A stretch of 64,000 bases of DNA from Methanolobus sp. GTDB lineage: Archaea > Halobacteriota > Methanosarcinia > Methanosarcinales > Methanosarcinaceae. The notes below the pieces were generated by a model. That model ran no database searches, had not been told where the DNA came from, and was given only the letters and a program-made list of their open reading frames with translations. The stretch is taken from NCBI RefSeq assembly GCF_016278365.1, contig NZ_JADQBZ010000008.1, positions 434,001-498,000 of the forward strand, in the 5' to 3' direction. Below, one piece after another: positions 10,568-20,903 of this stretch; positions within the stretch are counted from its first letter, which is position 1; each line of letters begins with the position of its first letter. The translations under genes were made by a program, and so were the position numbers.

Positions 10568-10790
10568 GCATTTTAAGTGCGAAGTATAACTACACACATG
10601 CGCGCAACTTCAAAAGAGAGACAATCCCTGAACAGGATTGACAAAGATGCAGGCACTTACCTTCCTCTCACCAGATAAAGATTGCCGTTTGTGAATAGAT
10701 ACTGCAGTACCATAACATCGCAAAATGGGCTTAGAATCCTAAAATTTAAATATGTAACAGGGCTGTTCCTCATTCACAGGAAAAAAGAGC

Positions 10791-11963
10791 ATGTCACAAA
10801 TCGAAGCGTATTCACGGAATAAACTTGTCGATTACCTTAATCTGAAGCCTCTTGATGTTGAGATCTGCGACGTCACACTACGTGATGGTGAGCAGACACC
10901 AGGGGTTGTTTTCACAAGAGAAGAGAAAATTGCACTTGCAAATAAGCTTGATTCCATTGGGGTCGAAATCATTGAAGCAGGTTTCCCCGTAGTTTCCTCT
11001 GCTGAAAAGTCAATTGTGAAAGAAATAGCAAATATGGGCTTGAATGCCAAGACCTGCTGCCTTTCGCGTTCAGTCATCAGTGATGTAGAGGCTGCTGTTG
11101 AATGTGATGTCGATTTTATCAGCGTATTCATAGCTATGTCAGACCTTCATCTCAGGTACAAGTACCACAAGACCTACGATGAGATGTTCGCCAACGCAAT
11201 GGAGGCTGTTCAGTACGCTAAAGACCATGGAGTCGGTGTGAGGTTTGCAGCTGAAGACGGCTCAAGAACCGATATCGAAGTACTGAAAAAAGCATTCATG
11301 GTTGCAGAGGAATATAAAGTGGACTATGTCAGCATTGCTGATACCATTGGAATACTATCTCCAAGCACCACTCATTACCTTGTCAGCGAGATAAAGAAAG
11401 TAGTACATACACCCATTTGTATTCACTGTCATAATGACCTGGGAATGGCAACTGCAAACACACTGGCTGCAGCCGAAGCCGGAGCAAAGCAGCTCCATAC
11501 GACTGTAAATGCTATCGGAGAAAGAGCTGGTAATGCTTCCCTGGAAGAGGTACTTGTCTCCCTGAGAGTTCAATATGGGATTGAAAGGTACGATACCACA
11601 AAACTGATGAGTCTTTCAGGAATGGTTAATGATTTCTCAGGCATTAAACCAGCCATCACCAAGGCCATAGTAGGAGAACATGCGTTTTCACATGAGTCAG
11701 GGATACATGTCTGCGCCATCCTTGAGGAACCAAGGACCTATGAACTATTCAGTCCCGAAATGGTTGGCGGAGTCCGCCACCTGATAGTTGGTAAACACAC
11801 TGGCATGAAAGCACTGAAGGGCATTATGAAAAGTATGGGATATGAGCTTGAGAAAGAGCAACTCTGCACTTTGCTCGAGAAAATTAAGAACTGCACGGAA
11901 GCAAAAAAAGGAATATCCCCGAAAAGACTGAAAGAAATGATCAATGATGTCAGCGGAGCTTAA
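10791..11963 (+). CDS. aksA: Homocitrate synthase, AksA type (2-isopropylmalate synthase family)
   Basis: A 390-residue enzyme of the DRE-TIM family. It has the EICDVTLRDGEQTPGV metal/catalytic motif, IHCHNDLGMATAN (the HxH metal site), and GERAGNASLEEV. The protein ends soon after the catalytic core (HESGIHVCAI, VGKHTG) and lacks the long LeuA regulatory domain of classic isopropylmalate synthases, as in methanogen AksA and NifV. In methanogens AksA condenses 2-oxoglutarate and longer oxoacids with acetyl-CoA for the coenzyme B side chain. Citramalate or isopropylmalate synthase are alternatives. The last 4 bases overlap the convergent neighbour. Confidence 0.82.
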   Translation: MSQIEAYSRNKLVDYLNLKPLDVEICDVTLRDGEQTPGVVFTREEKIALANKLDSIGVEIIEAGFPVVSSAEKSIVKEIANMGLNAKTCCLSRSVISDVEAAVECDVDFISVFIAMSDLHLRYKYHKTYDEMFANAMEAVQYAKDHGVGVRFAAEDGSRTDIEVLKKAFMVAEEYKVDYVSIADTIGILSPSTTHYLVSEIKKVVHTPICIHCHNDLGMATANTLAAAEAGAKQLHTTVNAIGERAGNASLEEVLVSLRVQYGIERYDTTKLMSLSGMVNDFSGIKPAITKAIVGEHAFSHESGIHVCAILEEPRTYELFSPEMVGGVRHLIVGKHTGMKALKGIMKSMGYELEKEQLCTLLEKIKNCTEAKKGISPKRLKEMINDVSGA

Positions 11964-12559
11964 TACTCCACAACTGTACCTTTTTTCCTGCGGGGACCAG
12001 ATATTGTATCATTTTCTGAAGCACCAGGCGCCTGATCGCCTCCCATGTTTTCGGAAGTATAATCTTCATGGTAATTCATGCGGTCATTCTCAAGAATGAT
12101 AACATAATCAGCAGAATTGCGAAGAGCAGTTGAAAAACCGGGCTCGACTCCAAAAATAATGGTTTCTTTCCCATGTTCATTAGCTTTGTTCAGGAGAGGC
12201 TTGAAATCAGCGTCTCTTGTGACCAATGCAATCGTATCTATGGTTGGGTTGTATACAAGCTCCATTCCCTCTACCGCAAGCCTGACATCCACATCGCTTG
12301 AACAGATTATCGGCTCAAAGCCATTATTCTCAATGGCTTCTACAAGCTTATCGGATGCATACTGGTTGAGGAAGACACGTCCGATCTTGACATTGCCGTA
12401 TTCCTTTAAGACATCCCTTATTTCTTCAAGGTTGACATTGAACTCTTTCCTGAGCACATTGGGACCATCGACAAGAAGACCGATACTGCGTCGGCCAGTT
12501 TCTTTCTTTGTACTAAGATACTTAACGATAGAATTCAGTCCGGTTTTCACATTGGCCAT
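11960..12559 (-). CDS. NYN-domain (LabA/PIN-like) protein
   Basis: A 199-residue protein of the archaeal NYN family, a PIN-like predicted RNase fold. The first acidic motif is LLVDGPNVLRKEF; the others are SSDVDVRLAVEG and LVTRDADFKPLL, which supply the usual acidic pocket. The C-terminal 30 residues are polar and probably disordered, ending in RRKKGT. Its 3' end overlaps the end of aksA by 4 bases. The RNA target is not known. Confidence 0.82.
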   Translation of the reverse strand: MANVKTGLNSIVKYLSTKKETGRRSIGLLVDGPNVLRKEFNVNLEEIRDVLKEYGNVKIGRVFLNQYASDKLVEAIENNGFEPIICSSDVDVRLAVEGMELVYNPTIDTIALVTRDADFKPLLNKANEHGKETIIFGVEPGFSTALRNSADYVIILENDRMNYHEDYTSENMGGDQAPGASENDTISGPRRKKGTVVEY

Positions 12560-12754
12560 GATTCCTCACTAGATAATAATTATAGGTTGCTAATAAATAT
12601 AATAATTCCTCATCAACTGTTTCCGGTGTTGGGATATCCCAGATAGACAACTGCCACAGACAATATAATTACAGCTAAATCTTAATCCTGATAACATATA
12701 ATTGTTACTGAATGCCATAAATATTATGCAAGTTGCTTAAGCTTTTCCCCGGAA

Positions 12755-13198
12755 TCAAAGAATGTCAGAGAGCAACCTCCCCTCTACTTTCTTTAGTGAT
12801 ACGCGGCTTTTTTCTAAACGGAAATAATTAATGAGCCGTCCCCCAGCCTTTTTCCTCGTATACCGAATTTCGCCACCATGTCTTATAAACATATCCATTA
12901 TATGCTCAAACTGGGACTTTTCCATTTCTGACAGTTCAATAAGGCTCTCACCGTCAAGAAACCAATTATAAACTCGGAGTAGAGTCACATCCCTCACCCT
13001 TTTCAAATCCTCGGTATCCTTAAAATCATCCACGTAAACTGAACGTTTAAGCCGCGGAGACCAGCCCGCCAGTTTCTGTTGCATGTCAATAAGCTGGATA
13101 GGAATCTCTTCGTTTTCTTCGGGCCTTGGGAACAGGCACTTCATACGGGTCATACCCTTATCCAGCAGACCACCTTCTTCAGTACCGGTAAGCGTCAT
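12755..13198 (-). CDS. Hypothetical protein coupled to the rhomboid gene
   Basis: A 147-residue basic protein with no signal or membrane segment that I recognise to family level. It has a central predicted helical region (FLDGESLIELSEMEKSQFEHIMDMF) followed by a basic, strand-like end (EIRYTRKKAGGR). The start at 13198 lies inside the end of the rhomboid gene; in-frame ATGs at 13153 and 13144 are possible alternatives. The overlap points to joint expression with the protease. Confidence 0.6.
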   Translation of the reverse strand: MTLTGTEEGGLLDKGMTRMKCLFPRPEENEEIPIQLIDMQQKLAGWSPRLKRSVYVDDFKDTEDLKRVRDVTLLRVYNWFLDGESLIELSEMEKSQFEHIMDMFIRHGGEIRYTRKKAGGRLINYFRLEKSRVSLKKVEGRLLSDIL

Positions 13199-14036
13199 GC
13201 CAACCAGATCTCTGTTGATTCATTTTAATCTTCACTCCCATGAGAAGACCTATCAGTATGCCTGTCAGGTGGGCAGTGTGAGCCACCATGTCGTTTGATC
13301 CAATGAGTAAAAAGTCCACCAGGGCGAACAGGATCAAAGCATGCACTATCCTCATAGGGATGAAATAAACATAAACGCGAATTTCCGGTGCAATGACCGC
13401 GAGAGCTGCAAACACACCCATTATGGCTCCACTTGCTCCGACCACCGGCTGTGAGCTGGTCAGAGAATAACCTAATGCTGCCACGATACCAGCAATGAAA
13501 TATACCCTCAGGAAGGTAGCCTTACCTGCCCTGCGCTCAAGTTCAGGACCAAAGAAGAACAGCACCATCATGTTGAAGAACAGGTGAAAGAAACCATTGT
13601 GAAGGAACATGTGAGTTATCAAAGTCCATGGGTGTGTAAAAAGGTCACCAGGGACCAGCATCAAAACTGCAAAGTAATTAATTCCCAGTACCATTTGTAA
13701 AAGGAAGGAGAACAGGCAAAGATATATTATTGCCATGGAAGGGCTGCTTTTCATGGAATAACTGATATTGCTCCGAATTCCCCGGACTGCGCTCTTTGCT
13801 GCATACTTGGCAGTACTTTTTAGCATATCCTTCATGATATCATCTGTTCCGGACTGCCTGCTCGCGCGGTTTGAGCCGTCTGCACCGTGTTGTTTCAATT
13901 GATCAAGGCCCACGCATGCATGTTGCTCGGGAAGCCTGTGCTGTGAACAGAATATCTTCCCACAAAAACGGCATTTGAAAGGTAAGTGATCTTCCCTGCC
14001 GCATATCCAGCATTTTTTCTCCAAATTTTTCACCAT
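13179..14036 (-). CDS. Rhomboid family intramembrane serine protease with N-terminal AN1-like zinc finger
   Basis: 285 residues. Residues 8-45 form an AN1-type zinc finger (CWICGREDHLPFKCRFCG, then FCSQHRLPEQHAC). A polar linker follows, then a six-helix rhomboid domain. The catalytic serine is in VGASGAIMG and the catalytic histidine in AHTAHLTG; the WTLITHMFLHNGFFHLFFN segment is the conserved second and third helix region. It cleaves membrane proteins within the bilayer. AN1 fingers are best known from eukaryotic stress and ubiquitin-linked proteins, and the same join is found in several archaeal rhomboids. Confidence 0.88.
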   Translation of the reverse strand: MVKNLEKKCWICGREDHLPFKCRFCGKIFCSQHRLPEQHACVGLDQLKQHGADGSNRASRQSGTDDIMKDMLKSTAKYAAKSAVRGIRSNISYSMKSSPSMAIIYLCLFSFLLQMVLGINYFAVLMLVPGDLFTHPWTLITHMFLHNGFFHLFFNMMVLFFFGPELERRAGKATFLRVYFIAGIVAALGYSLTSSQPVVGASGAIMGVFAALAVIAPEIRVYVYFIPMRIVHALILFALVDFLLIGSNDMVAHTAHLTGILIGLLMGVKIKMNQQRSGWHDAYRY

Positions 14037-14119
14037 AACAAATATAGTGGGCTACAAGGTTCGCATCAAATAAAACTATTTCCAGGGATAGATAGCAAAG
14101 CGTGTCAAGTATTATCAAG

Positions 14120-14135
14120 AATAATCATGATAGAT
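14120..14135 (+). repeat. 16-base direct repeat, copy 1, with palindromic core
   Basis: aataatcatgatagat, identical to the copy at 14236-14251. The core ATCATGAT is a perfect 8-base palindrome, as expected for a dimeric regulator site. It lies just upstream of the distal TATA-like element at 14145. Confidence 0.75.
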
Positions 14136-14235
14136 ATCGTAATACTTATATGTGAAAGTTGCTTATCAACCTTGGGCCAAAACAATTATTATTGATTATT
14201 TCTCTAAGTATGTGGAACTAGACACCATTGTCATA

Positions 14236-14251
14236 AATAATCATGATAGAT
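14236..14251 (+). repeat. 16-base direct repeat, copy 2, with palindromic core
   Basis: The second exact copy of aataatcatgatagat, 116 bases after the first and about 75 bases upstream of the proximal TATA box. A role as operator is inferred only. Confidence 0.75.
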
Positions 14252-14324
14252 TCTGGAAATCTATTTATAGGATGGTATTGTTAGAACCCTCAATAAAACG
14301 GTTTCAAATTTATTACATATTGTG

Positions 14325-14332
14325 TATATATT
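14325..14332 (+). promoter_or_regulatory. Probable proximal TATA box of cdhA
   Basis: tatatatt, within tgtgtatatatta. A start site about 25 bases downstream would give a leader of roughly 35 bases with GGAG at 14373. If the operon uses a long leader instead, the element at 14145-14152 is the alternative. Confidence 0.45.
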
Positions 14333-14390
14333 AAGAGTATCTCATACGATTACAGTAATTAATAACACACCTACAGGAGAATAAGATACA

Positions 14391-16799
14391 ATGAGCAAGA
14401 TATCAACCGGACATTTTTCCATTGAAGACCTGGAAAATGTTCAGATCACAATCGGGAAGATAGTCGGCGCTATAGAAGAAAAGGTGGCAGAAGAAAGTGA
14501 TATGGGGCCAACTGCTAAACCTAGTGTCTCCGCACTCAGGGACTGGGATCACCAGTTGCTCACCCGCTACCAGCCAGTATACACCCCGCAGTGTGACCAA
14601 TGTTGTTACTGTACTTTCGGGAAGTGCGATCTGGGCGGGAATAAGGAAGGTGCCTGTGGCATAAACCTGGCTGCCCACCAGTCCCGCGAGTTCCTGCTCA
14701 GGGTCATCACCGGCGCAGCTGCCCACTCGGGACATGGCAGACACCTCCTGCATTATCTGATAGAACGTCACGGGCGCGACCATCCACTTGATGTAGGCCC
14801 ATCAAACCTGCTTGCACCCAATGTCCAGATGGTTACGGGCATCAAGCCAAAGACCCTTGGAGACCTGGAAGCAGCAATAGAGTATGTGGAAGAGCAACTC
14901 ACACAACTGCTTGCCACCATCCATATGGGGCAGGAAGGCGCAGCCATTGATTTCGAATCCAAAGCGATGCATGGAGGAATGCTTGACCATGTGGGTATGG
15001 AGATATCCGATCTGGCCCAGATATCCTGCCTGGGAATGCCGAAATCCGATCCGGAGGCACCACTGGCAGAGATTGGCATGGGATGTATAGATGCAACCAA
15101 ACCCATGTTGCTGGCCATCGGACACAACGTTGCCGGTGTTGCCAACATGATAGACTACATGCATGAGAACAATCTCTCCGACAAGATAGAGCTAGGTGGC
15201 CTGTGCTGTACTGCCATAGACATGACCCGTTATCAGATGGATAAAGGAGGAACGCCCCATGCAAAGGTCGTCGGGACTCTGGCAAAGGAGCTAAAGATGA
15301 TCCGCTCGGGCATCCCTGACGTCATCGTAGTTGACGAGCAGTGTGTAAGAGCGGACGTGCTCAATGAGGCAAAAAGGTTATCCATACCTGTCATCACCAC
15401 AAATGAAAAGATAATGTATGGATTGCGCAACCGGTCTAAAGACAAAGCTGATGATATCATAGAGGACCTTGCCAGTGGAAAGGAAGCAGGCGCACTCATA
15501 CTTGACCTGGACCTCCTTGGAGAAGTTGCACCAAGACTTGTAATGAAAGTAGCCCCCCTGCGCAAGGAGAAGGGCGTCAAGGCACTTCCCACGGATGAAG
15601 AACTGGGCACACTGGCTGCAAAGTGCGTATACTGCGGTGCATGCGAAATGGTCTGTCCAAATAACCTTGAAATAATGGATGCAATGAAAGCTTGCGTCGA
15701 AGGTGATCTGACAAAGTTTGAGATTCTGCACGATCACTGTGTTGCCTGCGGAAGATGCGACCAGGATTGTCCTAAGGGCATACCTGTCCTGGATGTCATT
15801 GAAAAGGCCTCCCAGAAGGTAATCAGCCAAGAAAAAGGAATGATGCGTGCTGGCAGAGGCCAGATAAGCGACCCGGAGATCCGTCAGGAAGGTGTCAACC
15901 TTGTCATGGGAACAACACCAGGCATCATCGCTCTGGTAGGCTGCTCCAACTATCCGGAGGGCACCAAGGACCTGTACAAACTTGCAGAGGAAATGCTCAA
16001 GAGGAACTACATCATGGTCACATCAGGATGCTCTGCAATGGACCTGGGGATGTATAAGGATGAAGACGGCAAGACCCTTTACGAGAGATATCCTGCAAAA
16101 TTCCTTGGAGGTAACCTGATTAACGTAGGTTCCTGTGTTTCCAACTCACATATAACCGGGACAGCAATCAAAGTAGCAGCTATCTTTGCCCAGCGCAATA
16201 TCACGGGTAACTACGAGGAGATTGCCGATTATATCATGAACCGTATAGGTGCGGTCGGTGTCGCATGGGGTGCATATTCACAGAAGGCAGCCTCTATTGC
16301 AACAGGTTGCAACCGGATGGGTATTCCTGTAGTTGTCGGGCCTCATGGCTCAAAATACAGAAGAGCACTTATCGGCAAGCCTTATGAGGAAGAGCACTGG
16401 AAGCTTTATGATGCAAGAAACGGTGAAGATCTGCCAATACCTGCATCACCCGAGTTCCTCCTTACAACTGTTGAATCAGTTGAGGAACTTATGCCCATAC
16501 TTGCAAAGAACTGCATACGCCCATCGGACAACAACATGGGAAGAATGATCAAGCTGACCCACTATATCGAACTCAGCCAGAAGTACCTTGGGCAGATGCC
16601 AGAAGACTGGCACAGGTTCGTCAGGACAGAAACAGATCTTCCGCTTGCAAAGCGTGAAGAGCTCCTGAAGATGCTTGAAAAAGACCATGGATGGGAAATA
16701 GACTGGAAGAAAAAGAAGATCATGTCAGGTCCGAGGATGAAGTCAGATGTCTCAGCCCAGCCTACAAACCTCAAGAGACTATGCAAGGGAGAGTGCTGA
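14391..16799 (+). CDS. cdhA: Acetyl-CoA decarbonylase/synthase alpha subunit (CO dehydrogenase)
   Basis: An 802-residue nickel-iron-sulfur CO dehydrogenase catalytic subunit; it interconverts CO2 and CO in the ACDS complex. N-terminal Cys cluster [16 protein letters not shown] binds the B and D clusters. Two ferredoxin-like motifs ([13 protein letters not shown] and [14 protein letters not shown], near residues 415-465) are specific to the archaeal alpha subunit. C-cluster ligands include the [17 protein letters not shown] and [10 protein letters not shown] regions. Length is normal. It is the first gene of cdhABC-cooC-DE, with 1 base between its stop and cdhB. Confidence 0.97.
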   Translation: MSKISTGHFSIEDLENVQITIGKIVGAIEEKVAEESDMGPTAKPSVSALRDWDHQLLTRYQPVYTPQCDQCCYCTFGKCDLGGNKEGACGINLAAHQSREFLLRVITGAAAHSGHGRHLLHYLIERHGRDHPLDVGPSNLLAPNVQMVTGIKPKTLGDLEAAIEYVEEQLTQLLATIHMGQEGAAIDFESKAMHGGMLDHVGMEISDLAQISCLGMPKSDPEAPLAEIGMGCIDATKPMLLAIGHNVAGVANMIDYMHENNLSDKIELGGLCCTAIDMTRYQMDKGGTPHAKVVGTLAKELKMIRSGIPDVIVVDEQCVRADVLNEAKRLSIPVITTNEKIMYGLRNRSKDKADDIIEDLASGKEAGALILDLDLLGEVAPRLVMKVAPLRKEKGVKALPTDEELGTLAAKCVYCGACEMVCPNNLEIMDAMKACVEGDLTKFEILHDHCVACGRCDQDCPKGIPVLDVIEKASQKVISQEKGMMRAGRGQISDPEIRQEGVNLVMGTTPGIIALVGCSNYPEGTKDLYKLAEEMLKRNYIMVTSGCSAMDLGMYKDEDGKTLYERYPAKFLGGNLINVGSCVSNSHITGTAIKVAAIFAQRNITGNYEEIADYIMNRIGAVGVAWGAYSQKAASIATGCNRMGIPVVVGPHGSKYRRALIGKPYEEEHWKLYDARNGEDLPIPASPEFLLTTVESVEELMPILAKNCIRPSDNNMGRMIKLTHYIELSQKYLGQMPEDWHRFVRTETDLPLAKREELLKMLEKDHGWEIDWKKKKIMSGPRMKSDVSAQPTNLKRLCKGEC

Positions 16800-16800
16800 A

Positions 16801-17313
16801 ATGGTAGATACGACCAAGAACACACTTATCTATACCACCTGGGGAAGGAAGACCGCAAAGCCGGTCAACCCCAATGTCGCAGCTAAGCTGGTTTCAAAAG
16901 CCAAAAGACCTCTTCTGATAGTAGGGTCTGAAATTGTGGGCAATGAGCAACTGACGGAAAAGGCTATTGGTATTGGAATAAAGGGAGTCCCGATTGCAGC
17001 GACTGGCCACTCCATTACTGCCTTCAATGGAAAGGCAGTAAATGCAAAATACATAAACGTTCACGCGCTGGCCCATTACCTTGGGGATGAGAACTGGAAA
17101 GGGCTTGACGGAAAGGGTTCATATGACATGATAGTCTTCCTTGGACACAAGAAATACTATCTTGATCAGGTACTCTCCGGCTTTAAGAATTTCACTGACT
17201 TAAAGACCATTGCAATCGAAAGACATTTCATGCAGAATGCAACTTTGTCCTTTGGCAACCTCAGGCCGGAAGTGCACGTTGAGGCGCTTGACGAATTTAT
17301 CGAGAATCTATGA
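16801..17313 (+). CDS. cdhB: Acetyl-CoA decarbonylase/synthase epsilon subunit
   Basis: A 170-residue partner of CdhA in the alpha2-epsilon2 CO dehydrogenase component. It has a Rossmann-like beginning ([13 protein letters not shown]) and no metal-binding cysteines, as expected. The ATG at 16801 lies immediately after the cdhA stop (TGAATG). The role proposed for this subunit in the literature is flavin/electron transfer or structural support; that is not decidable from sequence. Confidence 0.94.
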   Translation: MVDTTKNTLIYTTWGRKTAKPVNPNVAAKLVSKAKRPLLIVGSEIVGNEQLTEKAIGIGIKGVPIAATGHSITAFNGKAVNAKYINVHALAHYLGDENWKGLDGKGSYDMIVFLGHKKYYLDQVLSGFKNFTDLKTIAIERHFMQNATLSFGNLRPEVHVEALDEFIENL

Positions 17314-17343
17314 TCATTGGATACTAAACGCGGAGAACTAATC

Positions 17344-18762
17344 ATGGCAGATGAATTTCCTTTTGAGATATCTCCTATGTTCGAGGGAGAGAGAATAAGA
17401 AAAGAAGGTATGCATGTCGAGCTTGCAGGGCCTAAATCCAAGGGTTTCGAGCTTGTAAGGGCTGCAGATATGAATGATGTTGAGGATGGCAGGTTCACAC
17501 TCATCGGACCCGACCTCCAGGATATGGAAGAGGGGTCACGATACCCGTTCGCGATGATCTACAAGATCGCAGGTGAACTTGTGGAAACAGACCTTGAATC
17601 CATTGTAGAAAGAAGGAACCATGAATTCCAGAACTACATCCAGGGCATGATGCACCTCAACCAGAGGGACGATGTGTGGATCAGGGTAGGTAAGGAAGCG
17701 GTCAGTAAAGGACTGAATTCCTTTGAGCACATCGCAAAAGCAGTGATGATGCTCTTCAAGAACGAACTCCCATTCATAGAGAAGGTGGAGGCTATCTATA
17801 TCACCGATATGGATGAGATCGAGAAAGAGATCGAGAACACCAGGGAAGTCTACAAGGCAAGGGACGAGAGGACCCGCGGACTGCATGATGAGGATGTTGA
17901 CACCTTTTATGGTTGTACACTCTGTGCCTCATTTGCACCCACTAACGTATGTGTTGTCACCCCTGACAGGATATCCCTCTGTGGTGCCATTAACTGGTTT
18001 GACGGAAGAGCAGCCGCAAAGGTGGACCCCGAGGGACCACAGTTCGCTATCCCCAAGGGAGAGCTGCTGGATGCCGAATCCGGAGAGTATTCAGGCGTAA
18101 ACGAGTTCGCAAAGAAACTTTCAAGCGGTGAATACGACCGTATCAAGCTGCACTCCTTCATGGAATACCCACACACTTCCTGCGGCTGCTTTGAAGTTGT
18201 AGGATTCTATATTCCAGAAGTTGATGGAATTGGCTGGGTAGACAGGGATTTCGCAGGTACGGCACCCAACGGGCTGCAATTCTCCACAATGGCAGGACAG
18301 ACCGGCGGAGGAAAACAGGTCGTAGGTTTCCTCGGAGTCGGCGTCAACTACTTCCGCTCACCCAAATTTATCCAGGCCGACGGTGGCTGGAACAGAGTGG
18401 TATGGATGCCAAAGATGCTTAAGGATAAAGTATTCCAGGATATGCCCGAAGACATACGCGAGAAGATTGCTACCGAAGATGATGCAAAGGATATTGATTC
18501 CCTCAGGAACTTTTTGAAAGAGAAGAATCATCCAATACTGGAAAGATGGGTGGAAGAAGAAGTAGAGGAAGAGGTAGAAGAAGCACCTGCGAAGACACAG
18601 GCCGCTTCTCAGGCAGGATCTGCCACACCACAGATGATGCAGATGCCAGCAAACTTCATGCCGTCCATGCCAATGATGGGCAGCGGTTCCGGCGGCGTTC
18701 GAATCATCCTAAAAAATGCAAAGGTGACTGTTGACAAGATCACCATCCTGAAAGAGGAGTAA
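17344..18762 (+). CDS. cdhC: Acetyl-CoA decarbonylase/synthase beta subunit (acetyl-CoA synthase)
   Basis: A 472-residue acetyl-CoA synthase subunit that makes or breaks the C-C and C-S bonds of acetyl-CoA at the nickel-containing A cluster. Cluster cysteines are in FYGCTLCASFAP, ISLCGAINW and HTSCGCFE. The archaeal protein lacks the bacterial N-terminal domain, as here. The C-terminal 70 residues contain a Glu-rich stretch (EEEVEEEVEEAPA) and a Met/Pro/Gly-rich tail. ATG 17344 is chosen because GGAG precedes it at normal distance; the frame opens at 17317. Confidence 0.96.
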   Translation: MADEFPFEISPMFEGERIRKEGMHVELAGPKSKGFELVRAADMNDVEDGRFTLIGPDLQDMEEGSRYPFAMIYKIAGELVETDLESIVERRNHEFQNYIQGMMHLNQRDDVWIRVGKEAVSKGLNSFEHIAKAVMMLFKNELPFIEKVEAIYITDMDEIEKEIENTREVYKARDERTRGLHDEDVDTFYGCTLCASFAPTNVCVVTPDRISLCGAINWFDGRAAAKVDPEGPQFAIPKGELLDAESGEYSGVNEFAKKLSSGEYDRIKLHSFMEYPHTSCGCFEVVGFYIPEVDGIGWVDRDFAGTAPNGLQFSTMAGQTGGGKQVVGFLGVGVNYFRSPKFIQADGGWNRVVWMPKMLKDKVFQDMPEDIREKIATEDDAKDIDSLRNFLKEKNHPILERWVEEEVEEEVEEAPAKTQAASQAGSATPQMMQMPANFMPSMPMMGSGSGGVRIILKNAKVTVDKITILKEE

Positions 18763-18773
18763 AGAGGTATTTT

Positions 18774-19526
18774 GTGGCCAGGATCATTGCAGTAACAGGT
18801 AAAGGCGGAACAGGGAAGACCGCAACGTCGGCTCTTCTCATCCGCCATCTTGCAAAAGGAGACAAGGTCGTCCTTGCAGTAGATGCCGATCCCGATACCA
18901 ACCTTCCCGAAACTCTCGGCTGCGAGGTTAGCAAGACCATCGGCGACATAAAGGAATTCATGCACAGCGAGCGCGATAACCTGCCCCCCGACTCCAATAA
19001 GGAGTCAGTGCTCAAGTCAAAGCTATACGAGATCATCGAGGAAATGCCAAAGTATGACCTGCTGGTCATGGGCAGACCCGAGGGTGCAGGTTGTTATTGC
19101 TATGTCAATAATCTTCTGCGCGGCATCATGGACAAGCTCGTGGACAACTATGACATCCTCATCATTGACGCTGAGGCCGGGCTGGAGCACTTCAGCCGCA
19201 GGATCTTCCGCAAAGTGGACGACCTGATAGTGGTGACAGACGGGTCCCGTCGTGGGCTGCGTACTGCTGAGCGCATCCGGGAACTTGTGGACGAGATGGA
19301 GACAGATGTATCAAATATTTATGTTATTGCAAACAAGGTCACAGAAACAAACCATGAGATTATCTCAAGTACTGCAAAGGAACTTGGGCTGGAACTTATA
19401 GGAATGATCCCTGTTGACGAGATGCTCATCAGTAAGGATCTTGCAGGGGAGCCGTTGTTCGAGCTCCCGGACAATTCGGCTGCGGTCAGGGAAGTTGAGA
19501 AAATAACCGCAAAGCTAGGTTTGTAA
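18774..19526 (+). CDS. cooC: CooC-like nickel insertion ATPase of the cdh operon
   Basis: A 250-residue P-loop MinD/CooC-type ATPase. The N-terminus has the deviant Walker A motif GKGGTGKTA; further motifs are VLAVDADPDTNLPE and ILIIDAEAGLEHFSRR. A Cys pair in GCYCYVNN fits the metal-binding site of CooC dimers. Such ATPases support nickel loading of CO dehydrogenase and acetyl-CoA synthase. It starts with GTG at 18774 behind GAGGT, 12 bases after cdhC. Its place inside the operon is normal for methanosarcinal cdh. Confidence 0.92.
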   Translation: MARIIAVTGKGGTGKTATSALLIRHLAKGDKVVLAVDADPDTNLPETLGCEVSKTIGDIKEFMHSERDNLPPDSNKESVLKSKLYEIIEEMPKYDLLVMGRPEGAGCYCYVNNLLRGIMDKLVDNYDILIIDAEAGLEHFSRRIFRKVDDLIVVTDGSRRGLRTAERIRELVDEMETDVSNIYVIANKVTETNHEIISSTAKELGLELIGMIPVDEMLISKDLAGEPLFELPDNSAAVREVEKITAKLGL

Positions 19527-19568
19527 TCAGGTTTCTAACTCAAGAGTATCATTATATGGTGAATGCAC

Positions 19569-20900
19569 ATGACACAGAAAATGAAGTTGACGCAACTTAC
19601 GGAGATGTTGCAGGAACTCAATATAGAGTCTCTCGAAGGAGTGACCATTGAAGGCGACATCGAATTGAATATCACTGGCGGCGGAGGACTTAACCCTGCG
19701 CTGGCCTATGCGCTTGGAAGCGAGATATCACAGATATCCCTGCACATGGCCAATATAGGAAGGATGCTCGGGTTCCCTGCGGAACAGTTATTCGCATCTG
19801 CTTTTGGCATGAGTGGCGTGCCTGAGACCCAGGCACCTTCACTTGGGACTACTCCGAGGATGCAGGAGCTTCTTGCCTCAAAGTTTGAGGTCGCAAGGAT
19901 GAGCAACTGGAACAACCCCATCCAGGAAGTGACACTTGGTGCCACATCCGCAGACGGAGGTTCCAGGAAGAATACAGTGACTATCGGCGGAGAGAATGCT
20001 CTTCCTTATTATTTTGACGCTTCAATGCCTCACAGGAACTATGTGACAATGGACGTGTTCGACATGCCCATTGGAATGGCAAAGGCGGTCAAATCCAATT
20101 ATGATGATGTTATCAATGACCCTGCGGAATGGGCCAAGAAAGTTGTTCGTGACTTCAATGCGGACATGGTGACCATTCACCTCATATCCACTGATCCGCT
20201 CATCAAGGATACTTCTGCACGGGATGCTGCAAAGGTCGTAGAGGATGTATTGCAGGCAGTGGACGTACCCATCGTCATCGGTGGCTCAGGAAACCCTGAG
20301 AAGGATCCCGAAGTGCTGGAAAAGGCCGCAGAGGTTGCAGCCGGCGAGCGTGTGCTGCTAGCTTCCGCAAGCCTTAATCTGGACTATGAGAGGATTGCAA
20401 GGGCTGCTGTGGAACACGGCCATGTTGTGCTCTCCTGGACACAGCTTGAGATCAACGCTCAGAAAGAGCTTAACAGGAAGCTCATGAAACAGTGCAAGGT
20501 CCCAAGGGACAGCATTGTCATGGACCCGACAACCGCTGCGCTGGGATACGGACTTGACTATGCATACACCAACATGGAGCGCATAAGGTTAGCAGGTCTT
20601 ATGGGTGACGACGAGCTGACATTCCCGATGTCCTCCGGTACCACCAACGCATGGGGCGCCCGTGAGTCATGGATGGTAGCTTCTCCACTCAAACAGGACT
20701 CGGACTGGGGCCCAAGGGAATATCGTGGCCCTATTTGGGAGATTGTCACAGGCCTTGCTCTCTCGCTTGCAGGTAACGACATGTTCATGATGATGCACCC
20801 GACATCTGTTCAGGTGCTCAAGGAAATAACCCAGACACTCTATGGCTCTATAGAGGCTGAAGAGCTGGACATCAGTAACTGGATCGGAGCGGAGGTGTAA
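19569..20900 (+). CDS. cdhD: Acetyl-CoA decarbonylase/synthase delta subunit (corrinoid Fe-S protein small subunit)
   Basis: A 443-residue subunit which, with gamma, forms the corrinoid protein that carries methyl groups between tetrahydrosarcinapterin and the A cluster. It has a TIM-barrel core, with [25 protein letters not shown] and [17 protein letters not shown] 19569 is preferred over ATG 19563 because GGTGA at 19558 lies at proper distance only from the former. It is 3 bases upstream of cdhE. Confidence 0.95.
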   Translation: MTQKMKLTQLTEMLQELNIESLEGVTIEGDIELNITGGGGLNPALAYALGSEISQISLHMANIGRMLGFPAEQLFASAFGMSGVPETQAPSLGTTPRMQELLASKFEVARMSNWNNPIQEVTLGATSADGGSRKNTVTIGGENALPYYFDASMPHRNYVTMDVFDMPIGMAKAVKSNYDDVINDPAEWAKKVVRDFNADMVTIHLISTDPLIKDTSARDAAKVVEDVLQAVDVPIVIGGSGNPEKDPEVLEKAAEVAAGERVLLASASLNLDYERIARAAVEHGHVVLSWTQLEINAQKELNRKLMKQCKVPRDSIVMDPTTAALGYGLDYAYTNMERIRLAGLMGDDELTFPMSSGTTNAWGARESWMVASPLKQDSDWGPREYRGPIWEIVTGLALSLAGNDMFMMMHPTSVQVLKEITQTLYGSIEAEELDISNWIGAEV

Positions 20901-20903
20901 AAC

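Larger units (their letters stand above)
14037..14390. other. Intergenic control region of the cdh operon
   Basis: A 354-base AT-rich stretch between the divergent rhomboid gene and cdhA. It holds two copies of a 16-base element, a proximal TATA box at 14325-14332, another TATA-like stretch at 14145-14152 (cttatatg), and a GGAG ribosome-binding site at 14373-14376. A long 5' leader affecting expression has been reported for cdh of Methanosarcina thermophila, so some of this may be transcribed. No credible ORF is present. Confidence 0.6.

Noticed and set aside
18774-19526. Cell-division MinD ATPase
   Set aside because: The CxC pair, GKGGTGKTA motif and place within cdh fit CooC, and a MinD-type membrane helix at the C-terminus is missing.
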